Part shown: piece after piece, positions 21,248 through 30,581 of the stretch
Numbering within the stretch: the stretch's first letter is position 1
Layout of the letters: the number at the start of each line of letters is the position of its first letter
NCBI RefSeq assembly: GCF_905171775.1
Contig: NC_053489.1
Span: 245,827,231-245,891,230, forward strand
Reading direction: 5' to 3'
DNA length: 64,000 bases
From: Rana temporaria
Lineage: Eukaryota > Chordata > Amphibia > Anura > Ranidae
Made by a program: the position numbers and the translations under genes
Notes under the pieces: model-generated
Seen by the model: only the letters and a program-made list of their open reading frames with translations
Database searches by the model: none
What the model was told of the DNA's origin: nothing

Positions 21248-21522
21248 CATGCTAATGTTAAGGTAATACATACTTTGCTAATGTGTGGAGTGGGTGTTTG
21301 ATTTGGACAGCTAAACACATGACATGTATACACATTTGAAACCAGATTTAAAGAATACTTACTTGCGCAAACAAGATTCTCAAGAGGCGTTTTTTCCACA
21401 TGGAGGTCTCTTTGGCCCTCTGTTTGACCTTTGTCAAGGGATTCTAGCATCCATTTTGCTGCATTAGTTGACCAACCTTGCACTTGGGACAATGTTAAGT
21501 CCTGACTAGTGGACTCCACCAT

Positions 21523-22636
21523 GCTGCACTGTGCTTTCTTTTATCTTTTATTGCATCAAAATGGGAGGGTGGTGTAATTTTAAAGAGGATAAAAAATGGA
21601 TAAGTGACAACATTGAAAAACTCATGCGGTTGCCCCCCACCCCTCTTGTCTTCTATGGGATAGGGGATATATGAGGATCATTCTAGAAGGTGTGACTCTG
21701 TGTGACTGTAATCCCCAGGGTCTCTCCTCTAAGACCCATGTCTACCCTGGCAAGGCTGCATTAATGGGTACTGATGAGCCAGGCAGCAACCAGAAAGTGT
21801 TCTTTACCCCTTAAGTTCCGCCCTAAGCCCATGGCCTTTTGCCCACCTAGACTCACCCTGGTCGGGGGCTAAATGAGTATGTTTAAAGTTGTCACTCACG
21901 ATTTTGGGGGAAGATGGTCCTGTTGTCTCCCCTGTTGGGGCCCGGGAAGAGGGAAGCCTCCCTTTGTACCCTCTGGTGGTCTGTTGCCTAATTTTTTTGT
22001 GTTTTCCTGTTGAAAGAAGAGAAAAAAAATACCTTTTAAACAAACAAAAAGCCCCCCCCCCCCCCCAAAAAAAAAGAATGTTCATATCTGCTTTATCTTT
22101 CAAAAAATATTCAAAGATTAGAGAAAACATTATATCGATTTTTCAAGACCTACTTTGGAGGAAGCACATATACAGATAATTTACACATATACATATTGGT
22201 TAGATACAAATATTGCTTACTTTTTTTTAGTATGCAATGGATGGACTCCATCTGCTTTTGCTCGGGGTTCTTTAAATCAGACCATCATTTGTGGATTTGA
22301 TCCTCCATTTGGTGTACCGAATATTCGCCCTCCAAAACCGCAATGACATTCTCCAGAATTAGGTATTTTCGGCTGTTGAGCCTTTTCGTAGTTATGCAGC
22401 TTACAATCACAGTCCTGCTTCTTAAGGATGTGCACCATCTCCACCATCTCACCCTTGCTCATGGGGGTGGCTTCGTGCCTTCTATAAGCTCCACCACCGC
22501 GGGTCCGCAGAGAATTCTGTGATTCCGCCATGTTGTATCATCACGTCCCCAGATGCTGCTGAGCCATTTGGCTGTCTGAGAGCAAAAAGGCTCCAAGAGA
22601 TGGAGGACAAACAAATGAACATTTGTGAGGAGCTAA
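21523..22636. other. Junction between the two Harbinger elements
   Basis: No supported gene. A C15-A9 homopolymer junction lies at about 22050-22076. An open frame at 22519-22866 overlaps the start of the next transposase in another frame and is not called. Confidence 0.5.
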
Positions 22637-23802
22637 TCTCAACAACCTCCTCAACAAGGGGAGGAGTCGAGAACTTTGCTGCAAAACACTGTGTGTTTTG
22701 GAGCACACACCTTCACCACTTCCACAGCAACCCTACCCACACCAGCAACGCTACCCACCCCAGCAACCCCACCCAGCCCAGCAGCATGGTGGACAGTGGC
22801 AAATTCAGCCCTGAGATCCCCATTCAGCCCTGCTGCCATCCTGGAATTAGCCACAGCCCTGCATGATGACATTACCAGCAAGACACAACGCTCACATGCA
22901 GTGCAGCCACTGGTCAAGGTACTGGCAACACTGCATTTCTTCGCAAGTGGATCTTTTCAACGAACAAGTGGAGTCGTGTCTGGGATGTCACAATCCAGCA
23001 TGAGCAGATGCGTGCACCAGGTTGTCCCCGCAATCCTCACACGCATGTCCCACCACTTCATCAAACCCACCCATGAGCATCTGCGGCAGAAGGCAATGCA
23101 GGATTTCTACAGGATTGCAAGATTCCCACGCACCGTGGGGGCCATTGATTGCACACATGTGGCACTACGGCCCCCCCGTGCCACAGAGCACATATACCAC
23201 AATCGTAAGCAGTGGCATTCCATCAACGTACAGGTGATAGCCGATGCCCAATGCCTCATATGGCACGTCCGTGCCAAACACCCCGGGGCCAGCCACGACA
23301 GCTACATATACCGTCAAAGCAACATCCCAACAGAATTCGAACAGAACGTGTACAGGGACAGCTGGCTGGTTGGTGAGTGACATGGGAGTCAGGCATGACT
23401 GTCCGACCCCATGATGCAGAAATCACGAGGGGCACATGCACGACTAACATCCTCCTGTCTTTTCCCTTCCAGGTGACTCGGCATATGCACTTGGGCCCCA
23501 TCTCATGACTCCATACCGAAATCCCCAAACCAGAGGAGAGAGAAAATACAATGCTGCACACATACATACCCGTGCAGTGGTGGAGCGCACATTTGGCCTT
23601 CTGAAGTCCTGTTTTTCGATGCCTGGATAATTCCGGGGGGACCCTGTTGTATTACCCAAACTTTGTGTGCCAGATCATCGGTGCATGTTGAGTGCTGCAC
23701 AACTATGCCATGAGAAAGGGCCTGGAGATTGACATATGTGATGACCTGACCCCCGAACCATACAGTCCCCACCTGAATGAGGCTACCCCGTCTGCTGAAT
23801 AA
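22637..23802 (+). pseudogene. HARBI1-like Harbinger transposase (element 2), nearly intact
   Basis: Two exons are visible. Exon 1 is open from 22637 to a consensus donor at 23373 (GTGAGT). Exon 2 starts at 23473 after TTCCCTTCCAG, and the join completes GDSAY in phase. The DDE catalytic triad of the DDE_Tnp_4 fold is present: Asp in TVGAIDCTHVAL, Asp in PGASHDSYIY, Glu in VVERTFGLLKS. Upstream, HFFASGSFQRTSGVVSGMSQSSMSRC is the helix-turn-helix-like region typical of the family. Exon 2 has a one-base frameshift near 23620 and then one in-frame stop (TGA, about 23689) before the tail LHNYAMRKGLEIDI. The proper initiation codon is not clear. Two defects in an otherwise readable gene indicate fairly recent inactivation. 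It converges on a Myb-like gene at 24265-25560. Confidence 0.85.
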
Positions 23803-24264
23803 ACAGCAGTCAGGAGTTGCCTCGTGGAACGTATCTTTGCACGTTAAACACACACATTCATCATGGCACAAGGAGAATGCATGCATGCACACCACTGTGG
23901 TCCCTAGTTCACACACACCACATCCACCTCACATTGGATTAGCCCTAATCCACTGCACGGGACTTGGGAGCAGCAACGCCGCGCCAAGGCCCCAATGGTG
24001 TCGCTGTCCATTCATACCACATTCACACGGTCGTGGGGATAACGTCTCCCCGACGACCCAGGGTGACACACCTTGCTGGCAGGTATGTCACCCCCACATT
24101 CACACACCAGTCACACTGTAGCCTGCACTCCTCACCATGTGCATACACTACTACAGAAAAGCGCTCATCACCTGAGCATAAATAAAAAAAAACGCTCATC
24201 ACCTGAGCATAAATAAAAAAAACGCTCATCACCTGAGCAAACATAATCCAAAAAAGGCAATCAA
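23803..24264. other. Intergenic part of Harbinger element 2
   Basis: Between the convergent genes. Contains three tandem copies of AAACGCTCATCACCTGAGCA-like units at about 24160-24245. Confidence 0.7.
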
Positions 24265-25560
24265 TTGCCCTGTCGTGGGCTCCGCCTGGTGCCACGGCTC
24301 TGGCTCCTCAGTTGCCTGGGGGGAGCCTCAGGTGGATGTGGTGGGGCATCAGGAGGAGGCTCATCCTCAGGTCTGCCACTCCTGGCAGGTGCTGGCTGCC
24401 TGCCCTCCAATGCCAGGGCAATGCGGGTGAGGACTGGCGCGTGGTATTGTGCTGCTGGTGCCTCCTCTGCCTCCCCTCCGCCTCTATGGCAGCCGTATTG
24501 GCCTTTACAGCCACTGTCAGGCTCTTGACCTCTGTCACGAGATGTGATGTCGTGGCCTGCAGCTCCCCAACGCAGGTCACTATCGCAGCACAGTTCCCAC
24601 TAATATCTGTGCCGAGGAGGCCAGGCTGTCTGCGACACGCCGCAGGTCCCGGGCAACAGCACCCATATGGCGGGTCTGGCGGGCCTGATCCCTGGCAAGA
24701 TTCTCCTGGATGGCTTCAGGAACACCCCTGGTCTTGCGGGTAGCCTTCCTGGGGGCAGGAGAGACTTGGGGCCGTGTATACGGGGAGGCCCTTGAGGAGC
24801 TTCCCCTGATGGTGGAGGAGGGTGAGGGGATACCCCTGATGTGGGAGGAGGGTGAGGGGGTTTCCCTGATGGGGGAGGAGGGTCCAGGGATGATGGGATC
24901 CTCCTCAACGAGGTAGAAAACTTCCTCCAGGTCCAGTGCTCCTCCACTACTTCCTCAAGAGGAGAGGTGTGGGCACACTCATCCGTGGATGGCGTGGGTT
25001 GCCCAGCAGCCGGCGACGGCCCAGCCTCCCTCCAGCACATCTGTGGATGACACAAAGCATTCACATGTTGGTGGACCCACACACTTGTCACATGTTCCCT
25101 TCCACCCCCTCACATGCTATACACCATATAGAAGATAAAACACACTTACCTGTCCTCAAGGACTGGTCACCGGAGTCAAATCCCTCCATGCCCTCCACCT
25201 GCTCACGCTGCAAACATTCGGCGATGACCTCCTCCTCATTCGTACAGGCTGGTCCTTCTCCCGTGCCCCTGGCATGCTTCCTTATAAGGGCCAACTTCTC
25301 ACGGACCTGAGGTCATTGATTTTTTTGCTCACATCCTCGGGGGTCGTGGTCTCATTCCCTACGGCATTGACCTGCAGGGTGATCTCCTCCAGGATCTCCT
25401 TCTTCCGTGCCTTGCTGGTCTGGGAACTGTGGGCACCATGGAGGTTCTTATCATATTTGGCTATTCCAGCAATTATAATAGCCTTCTCCTCCTTATAAAG
25501 TTTTTCTTCCTTCTCTCCTTGCCTCAAATTCCAGCTGCCGCCATCGCTCAGCAAAAGTAC
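24265..25560 (-). pseudogene. Myb/SANT-like Harbinger accessory gene (element 2)
   Basis: Minus strand, starting near 25554. Residues from EEKAIIIAGIAKYDKNLHG through KARKKEILEEITLQVNAVG to TTPEDVSKKINDLRS form the Myb/SANT-like DNA-binding domain found in NAIF1 and Harbinger second proteins. A frameshift near 25305 follows; the next frame reads REKLALIRKHARGTGEGP. An intron with good signals lies at 25149-25041 (CAG|GTAAGT donor, ATCCACAG acceptor). Downstream, proline/serine-rich sequence leads to a helical segment (VPEAIQENLARDQARQTRHM) in a second frame, so the tail also carries frameshifts. A basic end (SRGTRRSPRQGN) stops near 24268. In known Harbinger elements this protein binds the transposase and DNA ends. 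Here it is inactive or nearly so. Confidence 0.65.
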
Positions 25561-25594
25561 CTTGCTTCAGGGGGGGAAAAAAGCAGGATGTACT

Positions 25595-25965
25595 TTTGCA
25601 CCGGACGGTCGCATGTCTGGGTGTATTTATGCGCTCGGCGTAAGCCGGTGGGCCAGCGTATCCCTGGAAGTTGTAGTTGTGAGCATGCGCACATGGGAGC
25701 GCTCATACGTACACGTCACTGCGCATGCTCCGTTCATGATACACCGGGTGTAAAACACTGCTCCACGCTCGGACCATCATTTGCATAAGGTCACACCCAC
25801 TTACACTTTCGCTGGCTTACGCCTACAAAATTACGTTACGCCGGCGCAACGTTGGGAGCAAGTGCTTTTTTTAAATACTGTACTTGCATCTCTAAATTAC
25901 GTTGGCGTAGCACATATGAGATGCGAGTATAAAGATGCGCCGATCTACGTGAATCTGGCCCAATA
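25595..25965. mobile_element. Right end of Harbinger element 2 or a Harbinger MITE
   Basis: Contains TTACGCC and TTACGCCGGCGCAACG motifs and ends CCGATCTACGTGAATCTGGCCCA, the inverse of the TGGGC(C)AGATTCA end seen in the other Harbinger-type repeats here. Its left partner end is not found, so it may be the terminus of the two-gene element. Confidence 0.55.
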
Positions 25966-26639
25966 TGTCTAATTTATTTTGTTTTGTGAAGAATGCAAAA
26001 AAATGGCCTCAGCCGATGTGGAATGAAGCGTGGAGAGCGATGGGTGTGGTTCGGTCTGGTCTTTCAAAAATGCAGCCTGTTGGAAGAACACAGCCTGGGG
26101 ACATATACCGGTATGTCATCTACTACTGCTCCCGATCTCTCGGACCATATTGTGCTCCCTATTTTATGCAATCCTCAGGTTCCCAATTTTGGCCTTTACA
26201 TAATTGTTGTCTGCCCTGGGGTACAGAGGCTTCACCAATTCAAAAAGTTTCTCCATCGCCGCCTTCCTCTTGTTTTTTAGATGACCTTCTTGTGCTCCCT
26301 ATTCAATAAAAAAATATAATTAGAAAAATACTTGGTTATGTGTTTTACTTTAAAGGACAGTTTGGGAGCAGGCAGGTACATTTCCACAAAGTAAAATTAA
26401 CAAGGGATACCAGCATAGTTGGGTTTTTGATCTTAAAAAATAGGGAATAATGGGGTTGTGGTAACTTGACGCAAGAAAACAAAAAATAAAAAAAAATTAT
26501 ATTCTTGATATCACTAGAAGAAAAAATACTTTTTAAATATGTTTGTCAGAACTCCATCAGTATCACCAGCAAAGCAGCTTCATTATTATCACATTATAAA
26601 GAAGAAGAGAATGTGTGCTGAATTTCGAGATTTCATAAT
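25966..26639. other. No gene recognised
   Basis: Two overlapping open frames of 95 and 114 codons (25965-26309) have no domain signature. The sequence may be part of another repeat. Confidence 0.4.
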
Positions 26640-26945
26640 TTGGCACTTCACGAATGTGATATCTCGATTACGAATGCTAGTTTTTCAAGATGGAACGCTT
26701 GCGGCTCGTCCTTGCTTCCGAGCATGCGTGTTTGTACTTTGGAGTTTTGGCCGAAGGACACCTGATCGGATAATACGACAACACATTTGTTGTCGGAAAT
26801 TTTAAAGCATGCTATCCAACATTTGTTGTCGGAAAATCCAACAACAATTGTCCGATGGAGCATACAAACGGTCAGCTTTTCCGACAACAGCCTGCCATCA
26901 AACAATTCCCGTCGGAAAATCCAATCGTGTGTATGGGCCTTTACA
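26640..26945. mobile_element. MITE fragment (TTGTTGTCGGAAA family)
   Basis: Several copies of TTGTTGTCGGAAA and TTTCCGACAAC in both orientations, ending CCAATCGTGTGTATGGGCC. That end resembles other ...CGTGTGTATGGGGCC MITE ends in this window (60180-60198). The left end is diverged. Confidence 0.6.
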
Positions 26946-27229
26946 CTAACTATTCTTAAAAAGAGCCAGAGCTGCAGGACCATGTGACCAGACTAGACTG
27001 GACTAAAAAAAGTAAGGTCAGTGTACTGATCTTTTTTACACAGGGTATGCAGAATAGGTAGGAAGAATGGGAAGGCAATTTTTTTAGGAAGAGTTAGCGC
27101 TGGGCTTAAATTCCACTTTAATGTAAAGCATTAAAGTTCCAATATAAGGCACAAAGAGAATCCAAACTTCTAGGATATTATAAATCCAACTCTGAAGCCA
27201 TGAATAAAACCACAAAAACCAATGGAGTG

Positions 27230-29307
27230 GAATTTACCCATTTGCCACCCGCCATATAGCAGAATGATGGCGGAAAAGTGATTTTGTTATCCTGATCGGA
27301 CGCCATATGACGTGATAAGGGATGTGCAGCGTGGCGATCGGAGGTGCCGTGTGTCAGTCTGACACACGGCAACTCTGATCGTGGTATGAAGCTTCTGACA
27401 GAGGCTTTGTACCATGTGATCAGCTGTGACCAATCACAGCTGATTATCGCGTGAGCCAGGAAGTGGCGGTAAACATCTCTCCTCGGTTCACGTTGACAGG
27501 GAGAGCCGATCGGTGGCTCTCCCTGTCAGAGGGGGGTATGTGCTGATAATCAGCACATTGATTATCAGCACAGCCCCCATCAAAGGGTGCCTATCAGCTG
27601 CCCATAAGTGCCCAACACCTGCCAACCTAAATAGATGGCAGTACCGATCAGTGCCCAAAAAAGTGCCAATCAGTACCCCATAAGTAATGCCTGTCAGTGC
27701 CCCATAAAAGTGGCAATCAGTGGCACTCACTAATGTCTCTCAGTTGCTCCTCATTAGGGATGAGCTTCGAGTTTGAAGCTCATTTGGGGTGTTCACTGCA
27801 AATTCGAAAAGCCGTGGAACACCCTGTAAAAATCGATGGGAGAAATCTAAAGTGCTAATTTTAAAGGCTTATATGCAAGTTATTGTCATAAAAAGTGTTT
27901 GGGGACCTGGGTCCTGCCCCAGGGGACATGTATCAATGCAAAAAAAGTTTTCACAAGCTTTAAAAAATAATGTGAGGTTCCCCGCCCCCTCTGATGCAAC
28001 GGGAAACCTGCGTTACATCAGAGGGGGGCGGGGTCACCCTTCATGTCTATGGGAAAGCCCGGGTTTCCCCTTGCACCAAAGGGGGATGGGGTCATGTGAC
28101 GGTGGCCCTGTACTCAGCTACATAAGACCTGTCAGGCTGGATACCGACAGCGCTGGAGTGGAGATCGATAGTAGATTACCACCGCTGGAATTTATTTTTT
28201 ATTTTTAATAAAGGACTTATCCCAACTGTGTCTGTGTTTTTTTGTTTTTTTTACACTTTCTTTGTAAAAAGGTCAGGGTACAATGTGCCCCTTACCAATT
28301 CACATGGGGGGCCGGGATCTGGGAAGCCCTCTGCCCACAACATGAGGACGTGGTGCTTTGAGAGGCCACAGACCCCCAAAGCATCCTCCCCATGTTGAGG
28401 GCATGTGGTCTGGTACGGCTCAGGAGGGGGGTCGCTCTCTCGTCCTCCCTCTTTTCCTGCAGCCTGCCAGGTTGCGTGCTCGGATAAAGGGTCTGGTATG
28501 GATTTTTGGGGGGAACTCCAAACCATTTTTTTTTTTTGGCGCAGAGTTCCCCTTAAAATCCATACCAGACCTGAAGGGTCTGGTATGGATATTTGGGGGA
28601 ACCCCACGTCATTTATTTATTTTTTTATTTGACACAGGGTTCCCCTTAATATCCATACCAGACCTGAAGGGCCTAGTAATTGAATTTGGGGGGACCCCCA
28701 CGCATTTTTTTTATCAATGACTTTCAATGACTTTTCTCTGTATTGCCGGGATCTGACAATTCATTACAGCCGCGAGTACTTTTAAATTACTTTTTTTCCT
28801 TCAGAAATGACATTTTGTGCAGGGACAGTTCTAACAATCGCTACTTTACAGGCATACTATACACACCCCCCAGGTACGAAATTTAAATGAATATTTCACT
28901 TTTATTGTTTCACTTCAAGCATTATTAAAATCACTGCTCCCAAAAAAAACAGCCATTTTTAAAACTTTTTTTGCATTGATACATGTCCCCTGGGATACAT
29001 GTCCCCCAAACACTTTTTATGGCAATAACTTTCATATAAGCCTTTAAAATTAGCACTTTAGATTTTTCATGTTCGTGTCCCATAGACTTTAACAGTGTTC
29101 GGATGTTCAAACAAATGTATTGCCTGTTCGCATGTTCTGATGCGAACCGAACTGGGGGGTGTTCGACTCATCCCTACTCCTCATCAGTGCTGCCTATCCA
29201 GTGCAACCTATCAGTGCCCATCAGTGCCGCCTATCAGTGGCATCAGTTTATTTTTAGTTTATAGCGCAACAATTAAAAGCCGCAGAGGTGATCAAATACC
29301 ACAAAAA
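27230..29307 (+). mobile_element. CCACTTAAG-family MITE variant, interrupted by a hAT MITE (copy C)
   Basis: Begins ACCCATTTGCCACCCGCCATA, contains an imperfect tandem of CAGTGCCxATCAGT-type units (27590-27735 and 29185-29245), and ends within GCAGAGGTGATCAAATACCAC. It is split by the 27755-29176 element. The 3' end is cut at about 29307, where retroviral env begins on the other strand. Confidence 0.65.
27755..29176. mobile_element. hAT-type non-autonomous transposon with 8-bp TSD
   Basis: Left end TAGGGATGAGC and right end GACTCATCCCTA are inverted. CTCCTCAT is perfectly duplicated on both sides (27747-27754 and 29177-29184), the 8-bp duplication made by hAT transposases. The 1422-bp interior has further inverted blocks: CCCCAGGGGACATGTATCAATGC at about 27920 against GCATTGATACATGTCCCCTGGG at about 28972, and repeated CATACCAGACC(T)GAAGGG units at 28560-28680. 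No transposase. Confidence 0.92.
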
Positions 29308-30581
29308 AGATGGCATCTATATATACATGAGGGTCAAAACTACCTGCTGGGGCACTTCTACGCTCTATATTGGAGTGCTCCCATTGGGTTACTAGGTCCT
29401 CTACAGAAAAGATGTGCAAGGGCATTATGACTTTAGCAAGTGCACATTCCCCTGTCCATCGGTCAGTTAATTTAGTCCTAATTTTCATGTCACCACAGAT
29501 CCAATACACATCTCCCAAAGATTGTATTTGATTTTGAACTAAATCTGCGGATACACTACTGTATGAAGCACAGTATCCCTCAGAGAAGTTACCTAAGAAC
29601 CTCCCTGCTCCCTGGTATTTCCCATAACATGTGTAATTACCGGGATATATAGTGATACCTTCCCCAGGCCTTGCTGTCTGCGTTATTATTGGGTATTCCT
29701 TTTTCCATGTTTCACACTGGGAGTGATCAGTAGTAGTGTTGGTGAACAGGCTCAGAAAACACTCCTCTTGAGTAGGAGGTATGTTTAATGGTACTGTTCC
29801 CAAATGGGGTTTATCTCCACTACACACATAACAGTTGGATCGGTTATGCTTCAATGCACTATACCTCATCCATTCGAGCCACAAGTTGACATCCGAGAAA
29901 CCAGTCTCAGCTGCCATTGTGTCTTCCAATGTGGGATCTGCTATGGCCTCTATATCTCCTAGGGTGCTTTTATGTACATGTACCTCAGGGGGATCACTTG
30001 ATGCTTGTAAGGCCTGCCATTCAGGTGAATTATGCATGTCTTTAAGTTGGAACGGTACGATTGGTCCCTTCTCCCCTATATTTGGTATTGGTATTGGTTT
30101 CCTCTCCTCTTCACTATACCGTAACCCCATATTATATGTGCCTGCATCCGCAGGACTGGGATTCCTTATGGTTAGGGTGAGTTTTGTGTTATGTTCCACC
30201 TCACCAACGGACCATATACCTGTTTTTTTTCAAGGTCAGTCTATCAAGTAATGGCTCCCCATATTTGTCTTTTTTACTCAGAGCATGCTGTGGTCTGTTT
30301 CCCCAGTCATCACCTGTATTCCAACCCACAGATCCCCAATTGTCACAATCTTCAGTTGCATCACATAGATATATGTCTCCGCGGGCAACAAACACCCGTC
30401 GGTACATATTACACCAATTCCACGCAACTGGAGGATATACATCACAGTAATCAAATATAAAGGTAGCCACACGTGTGTCTGATGAATTATACCAGAACTG
30501 CACCATCTGTTCTGTTTTTCTAATAGCCACCTCCTGTGTATACACAATTGTCACTGTAAAAAGAAGGATATATAACTTCAT
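29302..30581 (-). pseudogene. env: Retroviral env, surface subunit, truncated
   Basis: The ATG at 30581 opens a hydrophobic signal-peptide-like start (MKLYILLFTVTIVYTQ). About 126 codons later the frame breaks near an eight-base A run (30222-30229) and continues in another frame from about 30199. That second frame holds several N-glycosylation sites and NCYVCSG, a CxxC motif of the kind that pairs surface and transmembrane subunits in gamma-type Envs. It ends near ERRSAPAG, a weakly basic site where subunit cleavage might lie, about 10 residues before MITE sequence replaces the gene. The fusion peptide, ectodomain helices and membrane anchor are absent, so no functional Env is possible. The upstream pol frame runs into env without a stop. 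Confidence 0.8.

Larger units (their letters stand above)
17722..21522 (-). pseudogene. Myb-like Harbinger accessory gene (element 1), split by an LTR element
   Basis: Minus-strand exon pieces flank and are interrupted by the LTR element at 18118-21247. The first piece, 21522-21363, starts MVESTSQDLTLSQVQGW and ends at a good donor (A|GTAAGT, 21362-21357). A second piece starts after a TTAACATTAG acceptor near 21256, is cut by the LTR element, and resumes at 18112 (GGAGAAGGAAGAGG) to about 18030. A last piece near 17878-17722 reads CTIGHMSADMIQAFNELEQIK and ends at TAA with a helical tail. The position, converging on the transposase remnant at 15236-15795, matches the second gene of Harbinger elements, a DNA-binding partner that helps import the transposase. 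The Myb domain itself is not clearly seen in these pieces, so identity rests mainly on layout. Confidence 0.45.

Noticed and set aside
23503..23916. 137-codon minus-strand frame over Harbinger exon 2
   Set aside because: Antisense to a region with clear transposase motifs.
24600..25091. 163-codon proline-rich frame as the true C-terminus of the Myb-like protein
   Set aside because: A neighbouring frame gives a more protein-like Ser/Pro linker and helix (VPEAIQENLARDQARQTRHM). Frameshifts prevent a firm choice, so the gene is given as one broken locus.
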